DNA from: Microcebus murinus
Lineage: Eukaryota > Chordata > Mammalia > Primates > Cheirogaleidae
Assembly: GCF_040939455.1 (NCBI RefSeq)
Contig: NC_134104.1
Span: 138,854,501 to 138,918,500 of the forward strand
Direction of reading: 5' to 3'
Length of the DNA stretch: 64,000 nucleotides
Position 1 is the stretch's first letter, and every line of letters starts with the position of its first letter. The notes beneath the pieces are model-generated. The model saw only the letters and a list, made by a program, of their open reading frames with translations. It had not been told where the DNA came from and searched no databases. The translations under genes and the position numbers were made by a program. Below are positions 35,601 through 46,044 of the stretch, piece by piece.

Positions 35601-36475
35601 CTAGACATCGGCCTGGGCAAAGAGTTTATGAAGAAGTCCCCAAAGGCAATCACAGCAGCAACAAAAATAAATAAATGGGATATGATCAAACTACAAAGCT
35701 TCTGCACAGCCAAAGAAATAGTCATGAAAGTAAACAGACAACCTACAGAATGGGAGAAAATTTTTGCATCCTATGCATCCGATAAGGGACTGATAACTAG
35801 AATATACTTAGAACTCACGAAAATTAGGAAGAAAAAATCAAATAACCCCATTAAAAAGTGGGCAAAGGACTTGAACAGAAATTTTTCTAAAGAAGACAGA
35901 AGAATGGCCAACAAACATATGAAGAAATGCTCAACATCTCTAATCATCAGGGAAATGCAAATCAAAACCACAATGAGATATCACTTAACCCCAGTGAGAA
36001 TGGCCTTTATCAAAAAATCTCCAAACAATAAATGCTGGCGTGGTTGCGGAGAGAGAGGAACACTCCTACACTGCTGGTGGGACTGCAAACTAGTTCAACC
36101 TCTGTGGAAAGCAATATGGAGATACCTTAAAGCGATACAAGTGAATCTACCATTTGATCCAGCAATCCCATTGCTGGGCATCTACCCAAATGATCCAGTG
36201 ACACTCTACAAAAAAGACACCTGCACTCGAATGTTTATAGCAGCACAATTCATAATTGCAAGGCTGTGGAAACACCCAAGTGCCCATCAATCCAAGAATG
36301 GATTAATAAAATGTGGTATATGTATACCATGGAGTACTATTCAGCTCTAAGAAACAATGGTGATATAGCACATCTTATATTTTCCTGGTTAGAGCTGGAA
36401 CCCATACTACTAAGTGAAGTATCCCAAGAATGGAAAAACAAGCACCAGATATATTCTCCAGCAAACTGGGATTAA
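32601..36475 (+). pseudogene. ORF2: L1 ORF2p (endonuclease/reverse transcriptase), one nonsense codon and one frame slip
   Basis: ORF2p nicks target DNA and reverse-transcribes L1 RNA at the nick. Numbering runs from the ATG at 32601. Endonuclease (1-250): N29 in SINVNGLN, E58 in QETHL, D160/N162 in GDFNTP and H245 in SDHSG. Reverse transcriptase: FIPG, D615 in [25 protein letters not shown]717/D718 in FADDM. Cys-rich C terminus from C1145 ([18 protein letters not shown]). Residues line up with human ORF2p at an offset of 15. Codon 122 is TAA (32964-32966), where the family has a Glu codon, so translation would stop after 121 residues. The same frame then stays open to 36350. Near 36270 one base is missing: the true C terminus ([14 protein letters not shown], then [10 protein letters not shown]) continues in the next frame to a stop at 36473-36475, giving the expected length of about 1290 codons. 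Confidence 0.95.
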
Positions 36476-36690
36476 CTGAGTAGCACCTAAGTGGACACAT
36501 AGGTGCTACAGTAATAGGGTATTGGGGAGGTGGGAGGGGGGAGAGGGCGGGTATATACATACACAATGAGTGAGATGTGCACCATCTGGGGGATGGTCAT
36601 GATGGAGACTCAGACTTTTGGGGGGAGGGGGGGAAATGGGCATTTATTGAAACCTTAAAATCTGTACCCCCATAATATTCCAAAATAAAA
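36476..36690 (+). promoter_or_regulatory. L1 3' UTR with hairpin, G-rich tract and poly(A) signal
   Basis: Directly after the ancestral ORF2 stop, TAGCACCTA (36481-36489) and TAGGTGCTA (36500-36508) can pair perfectly across a 10-base loop. Then follows a G-run array at 36524-36551 (GGGG, GGG, GGGGGG, GGG, GGG), suited to a G-quadruplex, as in other L1 3' UTRs. A second G-run block lies near 36619-36633. AATAAA at 36684-36689 precedes the A-tail. Confidence 0.8.
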
Positions 36691-36961
36691 TAAAAAAAAT
36701 TAAAAAAAAAAAAAAGAAAATACAAGTAAAAACAACAATAAAATATAACTTTTAACAAATTTTCAAAATTAACTGGTAATATTCACTGTTGGTGAGAATT
36801 TGGAAAAATAAGCACTCTCATGCTTGCTGGAAGTGGAAGACATTATTACAATTTTTTGTAGGATAATTTATCCCAATTTCCCAACATATTATTTAACAAT
36901 TCAGCCATCTCATCCCTGGAACTCTATCCTATAGAAATAGGCCTACTTGCACACAGAAATG

Positions 36962-36964
<3 letters not shown>

Positions 36965-37017
<53 letters not shown>
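36965..37017 (+). repeat. (CA)n microsatellite, about 26 units
   Basis: Uninterrupted CA/AC dinucleotides between GCATA and ATGTTTATAGG, inside the older L1. Pure and long enough to be polymorphic. Confidence 0.97.
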
Positions 37018-37019
<2 letters not shown>

Positions 37020-37430
37020 GTTTATAGGAGAATTATTTGTAGAAAAAAAAAGGAAAGGAAAATGATCTAAACAGACATTAAGAGTACAATATTACAGAAT
37101 ACTCTTCAATCATTAAAATGAATGGTGTAGAATATATTACCTAACTCAGACAAACGTCCACAATATATTTTTAGAGGAAAAAAAAAAATAAAGTGTAAAA
37201 ATATGTAGCTTCATCCTATTTATCTAAAAACTATATATTTTATATTTCTTTTTATGTGTCTGCATAACTCTAGAAAAAGTCTAGAACTCTATACTCCAAA
37301 GTTACTTCTGTATGAGAGGGGATATTGGCTTAGAAGATAAAGAATTATTCTTTTAATTCGTACCTTCTATTCTTTTGAATTAGTTACGAGAAGCATATAT
37401 ACTTTTGTAATTTTAAAAATAAAGCTTTAA

Positions 37431-39440
37431 AGAAGAGAAAGTGTCTTTGTGTCTGACTCCTGCAGTCCAGTCCAGGATGAGGTTTCCTTCATGGTAAGCA
37501 GAGGTGTGCTGGTCGAAGAGCTGGACTGGGGAGAGGTGGGAGGAAGGAGAGGATGAGGAAGAAGCCCTGATTTGTAGTGTTTGTTGATTTCCATGGTGTA
37601 CATATTCCCACCATGGTCAATTTCAGGTGGCTCATAATATTCCTAAATATTTAACATAATAGTTGTTCAACAAATTAATTTTTTAAAGTCAGGTGTTGAA
37701 GAGAACTGAACTGCCAAAGCCCCGAATAAACAAATCAAATCAGAAATTCTGCTCTGGTTGAATGCAAACTCCCTGCTGTCTGGGGTAAGTCTCACCCTGT
37801 ATGGTTCAGGGCACATCTCCTCTCTCTCTCTCTTCTCGGCTCACCACCAAGCATTTATGGTTCAAGGCTTCTCACACTGATGCAGTCTCATCACAATTTT
37901 GCAAGGTCATTCCCTTCACCAGCTCTCTAAAGGATGCTTCACCCTTTAGAAGTAGGTCAGATGGTAGAAGGAAAGTCAGCCAGGAAGGATTCCTTGTTCA
38001 TTTCAAGCCTGGGAGGCCTCCATGCAACTGAAATCTGCAGATGGTACGCACAGAGAAAGAAGGTAGGTGAACTTTCAGCCTTCACAAAACTATTTCTCCA
38101 GATGGGAGGACATGAGAGCTTCCGTGCAGCTCCATTTCCAGGTGCTGCTCTATGCTCCAGCAATTAACAAGGCACCTGGCAACTCACTCAGCCAGGAATT
38201 TGAAAGACCGTCTGCCTCCAATTTGTTCATAGTCTAATGGCAAAAGAATCGGAGAAATAAGTGCGTGCTGTGATGGCCAGGCCTATCCCTAGCAATTGTG
38301 GGGACTATAAAACCTACCTTTCTTCTCTTCCCACCCCAGGCTCCACCTATCCTTGAATGATTCTTATGTGGACATCCCACCAATATGTCCAAATTTGACC
38401 CACCATCACCCTGACCCCAAACAGCCACCCCCTTGGCCAACTTCCAGGACCAGGGGTGCATGCCAGCTAAACTATCCACCTTTTATAAAAGGGATCTGGG
38501 AATAAACTTCTGCAGGCACTTGGAAATGGCCTAAGGCCATTTGGGCTGGAAATTACAGGGTTCTGGTTACTCAGAGAATGATCTAGAAGCAGGACCAGAA
38601 CTCTTCACCCCATAGGAGGAGTGCAGCCCATAAGAGGTTTGAGAGAAGTACACAAAAGCATGGGGCCTAGGGCAGGGGCCCAGTCACCTGGGAAGTACTG
38701 GGGATAGGAGTAGGATATGGGGACTAAGGGAACAACTGACCCATTCGTGGCCAGTGAGGGACATCCTGCTGGAGGAAATGAGCCTAAATGAGCTTTGTCA
38801 TTTGCATAAAGGTTAGCCAATCAGAAAGCAGCGTAGGGGATTCCAGACAGAGGAACCACATGTGAAAGGGACTTAATGGCTAAGAATTACTCACAAGAGT
38901 AATTCTGATGTTAAATCATTCATGAGAGTATGTGCCTTTTTGTTTCCCCAAATCAGAGAGATACTGCCATCCGTAACCCCCAAACCTAAGAAATGGGATT
39001 AGCAATTTGGTTGGATCCACCTACAGAAGAGTGATTATGAACGCTAAAAAGCTAGATGGAGCCGAATTCTGAAGCAAATGGCACTGATCCTCTACTTGCC
39101 ATGCTGATTGGTACTTTCACAGAAGCCCTCAACCTCATTCCCAACCCATCCCAAAGTCTTTCCTTACTCCCTACGCCCCCTCCACAATTCCCTGCTCTCT
39201 CAGGAGACTTACTAGAGACAGATAAGACTGGAAAAGGAATTAGTATCACAGTGTTAATTGGGGTAATGAGTTAGCAGATAATCATTTGCATTTTTATGGG
39301 ACCCTTTAAGGTCTTAATTTAACTTGAAAGTGTGATTAAGGAGGGAATTTCCAGGACATAAGCATGCCCCTTGGGAAGATCTGGAAAGTCTTTCAGGATC
39401 CCTAAGGGAAAGCCCCGTGCCTCTTGGTCGTATTTCAACA
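37431..39440. other. Unique sequence, nothing firm
   Basis: No gene recognised. Short frames at 37801-38167 and 38234-38820 have no motif. GATTCCAGACAGAGGAACCACATGTGAAAGG near 38839 resembles a phrase found in old L2-related repeats. Confidence 0.4.
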
Positions 39441-39444
39441 CCTC

Positions 39445-39645
39445 TGGGTAAGGGATTAGCAAATTTTTTCTATAAAGAAGCAGAGAGCAAATCTTTGTGG
39501 GTTATATGGTCTCTGTGAAAAATACTCCACTCTGCTGCTGTAGCTCAAAAGCAGCCATAGATAAAGTATAATTGGATGAGTGAATGAGTGTGCTTATGTT
39601 CCAATAAAACTTTGTTTACAAAAACAGGTGGCAGTCCCTAGTCTA
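39445..39645 (+). repeat. hAT-like MER element, copy 2 of 3
   Basis: GGGATTAGCAAATTTTTTCTATAAAGAAGCAGAGAGC, AAAGCAGCCATAGATAAAGTA and GTTCCAATAAAACTTTGTTTACAAAAACAGGTGGC follow the same order as in the copies at 23686 and 46890. Confidence 0.75.
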
Positions 39646-40007
39646 CTGATGCCTGTGGGAAATTTTAACTCACTCTCCTTTCCTCTTGCCATTTCTAGGA
39701 AATACAGCCCTCCTTCTCAGGTGAAATTTTACAAATATTCCTTGAAATTCTGCCAATGGGAAATCATCATTGATTGACGTAACTTGGTCAGTCCAATACT
39801 TATGGTCAGGTGGGATCTATCATGGTATCTTGATATCTTACATCATGTTGTGCTTTCTTATTTTTGAGAGGCAATCACATATATTACTTTACACTGAGGT
39901 CTTCATCCTGCCCTGTCACTTAGGGAAAAGAGCACAGCCGTGTGGCCAGAAATCATGGGCTCCTGCAGTGCGACTGGCAAGGGTTTTGTTAGTCAAGATG
40001 GGCTAGA

Positions 40008-40372
40008 TATGCTACGGTAACAAATTAACCACCTTTGTTTCAACATAACAAAGGTTTACTTCTTCCTTATATTACACATCCCAAGCTGTCATCAGGGGAA
40101 GTAGCTCTGCTCCGCACACTATTCAGGGACCCAGGCTGATGAGGGTGCCACCATATGGAATATCCCTAGGGACTGCAATGAAAGAAGAGGGAATGTGGAA
40201 ACTCCACATATATTTTTCTACTTTTCATCCCAGTAGTGACACACATTACAGCCCGCTGCCCATAGGCAGTCACATGGCCACAGCTAACTAGCTAACTACA
40301 AGGGACTCTAGGAGATGACAGAGAGCAGATGAAATGTCCAATGAGCACCACTGTTTCTGCCACCACACATGA
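40008..40372 (-). repeat. MLT1/MaLR-like LTR remnant
   Basis: CTACGGTAACAAATTAACCACCTTTGTTTCAACATAACAAAGGTTTACTTC matches the antisense start of MLT1-type LTRs ('...gtaacaaattaccacaaacttggtggcttaaaacaac'). The rest is diverged. Confidence 0.5.
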
Positions 40373-40384
40373 TCTTTCCCGTGA

Positions 40385-40555
40385 GTTGCTATATGACCCT
40401 GGATGGGGTTAAGGTACTCTGTGCTCCAGTTTCTTCCATGGCAAAGCAAGGAAACAATCGCCTCTGACTCAAGTATTGTGCTAATAAGAATTGATAATAT
40501 GCTTTTAAATCACAGTGTCAGGCACTCAGTAAGCATTCAGTAAAAGTCAGCCATT
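40385..40555 (+). repeat. MIR SINE, first of three neighbouring copies
   Basis: GTTGCTATATGACCCTGGATGGGGTTAAGG, TGTGCTCCAGTTTCTTCC and the 3' part GTGTCAGGCACTCAGTAAGCATTCAGTAAAAG, all in sense order. Confidence 0.75.
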
Positions 40556-40559
40556 CATT

Positions 40560-40740
40560 TTATTATTACTAACTAAATGATCATGAGAAAATGTTTTACC
40601 TCTCTGGGTCTGTGTTCCCTCATTTGCAAATCAGGTGTATGCCAACAATGCTGTTTAGAATAGCTATTAGATTAAATGGTACATACATAAAAAATCCTAG
40701 TACCATGCCTGACATACAATAAGCATTTAATAAAAGTTAT
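40560..40740 (+). repeat. MIR SINE, second copy
   Basis: GAAAATGTTTTACCTCTCTGGGTCTGTGTTCCCTCATTTGC, GAATAGCTATTAGATTAAATGG and ATGCCTGACATACAATAAGCATTTAATAAAAG in sense order. Confidence 0.8.
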
Positions 40741-40794
40741 TTCCCCTTGCCGTACGCAATAATTCTTTTTAGTTCTGGTTGCAAAGGGCTTATT

Positions 40795-40925
40795 TGTGGG
40801 AATAAATAAGGAAATGGAGGCTTACAGAAAGCAAGTGACTTGCTCAAGGTCAACAAGCTAGTTGGTGATGCAGCCAAGACTTGCTCCACATCTCTAGACT
40901 ACTCCCAGTTTTGTGTTCTCTTCAT
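40795..40925 (-). repeat. MIR SINE, third copy, inverted
   Basis: AAATAAGGAAATGGAGGCTTACAGAAAGCAAGTGACTTGCTCAAGGTCAACAAGCTAG is a strong antisense MIR core. Confidence 0.8.
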
Positions 40926-40929
40926 TGAT

Positions 40930-41695
40930 ACCTGATTATGTCTCCTTGGCAGAGCTCACCAAGACCTTAATAGATGGTGTTGGTTTCCTGAAAACTTGGA
41001 GTACAAAGTCCTTGTGTTGTAGATACTCCTTCCCTTGCACCTTCTGACCTGGATGTCTAGTGAGTTAACATCCAGCCTTTTCCCCCCAACAGAAGCATTT
41101 AGGACTCTTGAGTTTCCTACAGCTTCCTGGGTGCAGCATTCCTAGGAGACTCCAGGGCATCTAACTAGTCACAGCCTTGTGTTGTTAACATGCCTCAGGC
41201 CACTGCAATTGACTATGCCAAAATTCCTTCCCCATCATTACACTCTCATTTCCCTCCCGGTTTCCTCGTTGCTCTGCTGGGGGAGGAGAAAGGAGGGATT
41301 GCTTTAAGAGCAATTTCACACTTTACTCTAAAAACCTGTCCTGCACTTCAGAGGAGGATATATTAATAGAAGAAAATAATCACTTTGGAAGATTTTTAGA
41401 TCTTATTATGCGAACTACTTGCTTTGGGTTTTTGGAGCTATGTATATTCTCTCTAGGTCCTTCTATGTATAAGCACTTGGTGTGGCTTGAACTTCTTGCT
41501 GCTGTTGTTTTTGCTTAATTTTGGGAGAAACAATTCCACTTTGCTCATAGGATAAGCTAGTTACTTCCTATTAGTAAACTTTCTTGACTATAAAATGTCT
41601 AATTAATACATGTTCTCCCAGCATGTTGCTTTAAGTCCTATGGTAGGTAATGTAGCAGAGACCTTTTAAGACGTCTATCTTCTTAATATGCTAGG
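40930..41695. other. Unique sequence, nothing assigned
   Basis: No recognised gene or repeat. Confidence 0.45.
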
Positions 41696-41699
41696 GGAC

Positions 41700-42480
41700 C
41701 AACAAATCTTTATTGTTTTCTTTCTAATTATAAATATAATACAGAGTTGGTTGACACAAAACTATTTCATAAATATATAATACATAAAATAGAAGTTCCC
41801 CCATCTAGTGCCCTAGAGGGAAGCATTGTTAACAATTTAGAGCATAAATATTCAGCTTTGTTTTTCCACACATGCTAAAATATTTTATTTTCGTTTTCTT
41901 CTTTAAAAAACAAAATTGGTGTCATATTTTACATACTGTTCTCCCATATGTTTTTTTTTCTCTGTTAGCAGTATTTCTTGGAACTATTACATCTTAGAAA
42001 GCTGTTTCTACATTAGTATGTGCAGATCCTTTTGAATAGTTCCTGATATACCATAATGTTAATATGTTCAATTATTCCCCTACAGAAGGATTTGGGGCTC
42101 ATTTTCCTTTTTTTTAATGACCATCTATGCTGAAATGACCATTATTTATTATGCTCATGTCTTGCACAGTGTATCTGGAGGATAAATTCCCATAAAGGGG
42201 GATGGTAAGACGGGATTTGCTGGCTATACCAGTTTATGCTCCCACCAACAACGCCTGAGGCAGTTTGTTCCTCTACATCCTCACTAACACTAATATTATC
42301 TTTTCTTCTTTCATCTTTGTATCATGCCTAACTTTTATTATAATTAACATTAGTGAGAATGAACAACAGTAGATTCTTTTTCTCCTTTATAGGTGATTGA
42401 AAAGGAAATTCCCTAAGTGATAAATAGGAGATTGATTTGCCCAGGAGTAATTAGCATTTATACAGCTCCTCATTCTCAGA
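41700..42480 (+). repeat. Ancient L1M-type 3' region
   Basis: GGTGTCATATTTTACATACTGTTCTCCC, GGAACTATTACATCTTAGAAAGC, GGAGGATAAATTCCCATAAAGGGGGATGG and TATACCAGTTTATGCTCCCACCAACAACGCC match the old L1 3' sequence that ends '...ttataatcccaccaacagtg'. The young L1 at 42491 abuts its 3' side. Confidence 0.55.
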
Positions 42481-42490
42481 GCTAATTCAG

Positions 42491-43747
42491 AAACAGGATC
42501 CACACCTTTCACCTCTCACAAAAATCAACTCACGCTGGGTAACAAGCTTAAACCTATGGTGTGAAACTATTAGAATTCTAGAGGAAAACATTGGAAATAC
42601 TCTTCTAGACATTGGCCTAGGCAAAGAATTTATGAAGAAGACCCCAAAGGCAATCGCAGCAGCAACAAAAATAAACAAATGGGACCCGATTAACTTATAA
42701 AGCTTCTGCACAGCCAAAGAAACTGTCAAGAGAGCAAACAGACAACCTACAGAATGGAAGAAAATTTTCACATGTTACGCATCGATAAAGGTTTGATAAC
42801 TAGAATCTATTTAGAACTCAGGAAAATCAGCAAAAAAAAAAAAAAAAGTCAAACAACCCTATCAAAAAGTGGGCAAAGGACAGGAACAGAAACTTTTCAA
42901 AAGAAGACAGAATAATGGCCAACAAACATGAAAAAATGCTCACCATCTCTAATCATCAGGGAAATGCAAATCAAAACTGCAATGAGATATCACTTATCTC
43001 CAGTAAGAATGGCCTTTATCAAAAAGTCCCCAAACAATAAATGCTGGTGTGGGTGTGGAGAGATAGGAACATTCCTACACTGCTGGTGGGACTGCAAACT
43101 AGTTCAACCTCTGTGGAAAGCAATATGGAGATACCTTAAAGTGATACAAGTAGATCTACCATTTGATCCAGCAATTCCACTACTAGGCATCTACCCAAAA
43201 GAACAAAAGACATTCTATAAAAAAGACATCTACACTCGAATGTTCATAGCAGCACAATTCACAATTGCTAAGGTATGGAAACAACCAAGTGCCCATCCAT
43301 ACATGAATAGATTAATAAAATGTGGTATATGTATACCATGGAGTATATGTATACTATTCAGCTATAATAAACAATGGTGATATAGCACCTCTCGTATTTT
43401 CTTGGATAGAGCTGGAACCCATTCTACTAAATGAAATATCCCATGAATGGAAAAATAAGCACCATATGTACTCACCAGCAAATTGGTTTCACGGATTAAC
43501 ACCTAAGTGGACATATAGGACATAAATTTATGTCCTAAGTGGACAGGCGTGGGGCAGATGGGAGGGGAAAGGTGGGGACAGGTATATACATACATAATGA
43601 GTGCGATGGACACCATCTGGGGGATGGACACGCTTGAAGCTCTGACCATGGGGGGAAGGGAGGAAAGGCAACATATGTAACCTAAACATTTGTACCTCCA
43701 TAATATGCTGAAATTCAAAAAAGAAAGATATAAAAAAAGAAAGAAAG
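42491..43747 (+). mobile_element. L1: 5'-truncated L1 with decayed ORF2 C terminus, strepsirrhine lineage
   Basis: It begins in ORF2 at the point matching 35491 of the full-length copy (CAGGATCCACACCTTTCACC) and runs to TGTACCTCCATAATATGCTG and an A-rich tail. The longest frame (42928-43380) encodes the Cys-rich end, with [18 protein letters not shown] in place of [18 protein letters not shown]. An A15-like run near 42834 and several stops break the rest. The same one-base-short spacing after TGGAAACAACC occurs here as in the full-length L1, plus an 8-base insertion near 43345. The 3' UTR carries a 32-bp duplication making a 20-bp palindrome at 43517-43536. Confidence 0.93.
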
Positions 43748-44099
43748 TTGACTCCAAAGAAGTTTGCAGGCCTTTCGTGGTAGCTCATGTTTTGCTGTTC
43801 TTGACTTAGTCTAATGACTTAGAACCAGGTGGTTTTCCTTAAGACAGATCGATATTTTGGTATTTAAGAATCATTTGAGAGGATTTAGGAAAAAATGGAA
43901 ATATCCACCCTTCTTAGTTCCCATTTTGATTGGAGGTCCTGAGTGGGACATTTTTGTGTCTTTTGGGCTTCAGGCATGGAAAGTTGAGGTACTCATACTC
44001 CTAAATTTGACACTCTGACATTGTTACTGCATGCAAAGCCATTTCCTTCCTTTATTCAGTGATTCTCTTTTATTCCCACTGCCAATTTCAACTCCCCTC

Positions 44100-44905
44100 C
44101 CCACTATAAGCACCCACTTCAATGTATTCAATATATATCACAGAATTTTAAAATATCTTTGGAAAATATATAGTGTGGTTTTGTGTGAATTTACATACAA
44201 ATAATACATTTAAAATGTAATATACATATATATATAGTATAAAAAAGAATATGTACGTTAAATAGTTACCCCTCCATATCCCTGGGTTCTTCATCTGTGG
44301 ACTCAGTCACCTGCAGATTGAAAATATTTGGGGGAAAAAATTACACAAGTTCCAAAAAAGCAAAACTCGAATTTGCTGCATGTTGAATACTACACTGAAT
44401 CCACACTAATGAAGGGATGTGTAGGCATTGTATTAGGTATCATAAATAATCTAAAGATGATTTGAGGTATATAGGACAATGTATGTAGGTTATATGCAAA
44501 TACTACACCGTTTTATAGAAGGAATATCTATGTTTTGGTATCCTGGGTAGGGTGGTATCCTAGAACCAATCCCCCATGGACGCAGAGGGACAACTGTGTA
44601 TATAAATTAAATTGCAATATCCATATTTCTGTCTCTTACTTTTTTTCTCAATACTATTTTTAATATCTAACCCAGACTGCAGTGGGTGTGTCCCTAGAAT
44701 TTGTTGCCTCTAACTGCCACTTGGTATATCTTAGTGTACTCCCATCACCTTTTATGCATGCATTCCCCCAGTGATGGACAAGTACGGTAGGTTGTGTTCA
44801 GTTCCTCCTCCTGCTACTACAAGGCTGCAATGAACAACCGTATATATGTCCTGAGTGAGAATTTCTCTGGGGTTTATGCCCAGGAGTTCATAGGAATAGC
44901 TTTTT
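44100..44905 (+). repeat. Ancient L1M-type 3' region, split by a Tigger-type element
   Basis: Right piece (44597-44905): GACTGCAGTGGGTGTGTCCC, CTACAAGGCTGCAATGAACAACCGTATATATG and GGGGTTTATGCCCAGGAGTTCATAGGAATAGC match old L1 3' sequence. The left piece (44100-44262) is AT-rich and less certain. A T run follows at about 44900. Confidence 0.45.
44263..44596 (+). repeat. Tigger-family non-autonomous element (MER44/Tigger3-like)
   Basis: The left end TAGTTACCCCTCCATATCCCTGGGTTC and right end CCATGGACGCAGAGGGACAACTG are inverted copies of the known Tigger-type terminus ('cagttgtccctcggtatccg'). Inner features CATTGTATTAGGTATCATAAATAATCTAAAGATGATTTGAGG and GTAGGTTATATGCAAATACTAC are typical. About 334 bp, no coding capacity. 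Confidence 0.85.
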
Positions 44906-44939
44906 TTTTTTTTTTAACTTCCTATAATGTCAATTTTCA

Positions 44940-45640
44940 AAAATACCCAACAGTAGAGAAAATGGTATCATGAACCTCATATGCTCATCTGCCAAATTTA
45001 AAAACTATCATTATTTTGCTATACTTTAGCTCTCCTTCCTTCCTTTTGTTGTATATTTTAAGGAAAATTCCTGACATCATAACATTTTACTACAAATATT
45101 TCCATCTGTAATACATAAGGACATTTTTTAATATAATCTTAACACCAATGTCACACCTAACAACACTAAGAGTATTTCCTGTGATAACATTCAACACCCA
45201 GTCTATATTCAAATTTCCCTGATTATCTCAAAGGTAACTTTTATAGTTCATATGTTCAAATCAGCCCCCAAATAAGCTGATACATTGTATTTGAACATGA
45301 TGCCTCTTAAGTCTCTTGTTCTATAAATTACACCCCTCTCCCACTTCTTCACACTATTGACCTTTTCAAAATCCTTGCTGAGCTTCCTAGTGGGCTGCTT
45401 CACATTCTGGATTTGTCTGGTTGTATCCTCAAAGTATCATTAAATCATTCGTCTGTGCCGTGAGTTTCCTGCAATCTACAAAGTACATCTAAAAGCTTGA
45501 ATAGATTCAGGTTCAATACTTTTCACAGTTGGTTCTCTGAGCTCAACTTTACATCACATCAGGAGGAATATCAGGTCTGATGGTTCCACTTTTATTGATG
45601 ACAAATTGATCACCAGGTTCAGATCATGAAAACCTGATTT
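44940..45640 (+). repeat. Ancient L1M-type 3' region
   Basis: TCATCTGCCAAATTTAAAAACTATCATTATTTTGC, CCAGTCTATATTCAAATTTCCCTGATTATCTC, TTGTATTTGAACATGATGCCTCTTAAGTCTC and CATCACATCAGGAGGAATATCAGGTCTGATGG follow, in order, a widespread old L1-associated sequence. Confidence 0.5.
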
Positions 45641-45718
45641 TTGTGTGTGTATGAAATACGTTAGCTACAAGTCTTCTAACAGTTTTGGCACTATTTCATT
45701 AAGGGTTGCAAATGGTCA

Positions 45719-46044
<326 letters not shown>

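Larger units (their letters stand above)
30195..36714 (+). mobile_element. L1: Full-length young L1, strepsirrhine lineage, with perfect TSD
   Basis: About 6.5 kb: 5' UTR (30195-31566), ORF1 (31567-32559), 41-bp spacer, ORF2 (from 32601), G-rich 3' UTR and A-tail. The target duplication AGAAAATACAAGTA is identical at 30181-30194 and 36715-36728, fixing both ends. The 5' end is GAGAGGCGGAGCAAGATGGCGG, the usual start of a complete primate L1. Many CpGs survive in the 5' UTR. These features suggest a recent insertion. The copy is probably not autonomous, because ORF2 has a nonsense codon at 32964-32966 and a C-terminal frame slip near 36270. Confidence 0.97.
29750..37430 (+). mobile_element. 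Old L1 (ORF2 3' part plus 3' UTR), split by the young L1
   Basis: The left part, 29750-30180, carries decayed ORF2 sequence: CACAAAAATAAATTCTGGGTAGG, TTTGGGGCATGAGTAGCTTTTGTAAACATAACACAAAACC and AATTCACAAAAGAAGAAATAAAAATGG. The right part, 36729-37430, continues with CACTGTTGGTGAGAATTTGGAAAAATAAGCACTCTCATGC, CATCTCATCCCTGGAACTCTATCCTATAGAAATAGG, and the old 3' region with GAGGAAAAAAAAAAATAAAGTG. A (CA)n microsatellite expanded inside it. Frame is destroyed by many stops and indels. The young L1 lies at the junction, so this element is older. Confidence 0.7.

Noticed and set aside
36965..37017. CA run as a functional Z-DNA element
   Set aside because: Long CA runs are common microsatellites and nothing around it suggests a role.
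42834..42847. A run in the truncated L1 as an internal A-tail of a second insertion
   Set aside because: Sequence on both sides is continuous ORF2, so it is an expanded A tract, not a junction.
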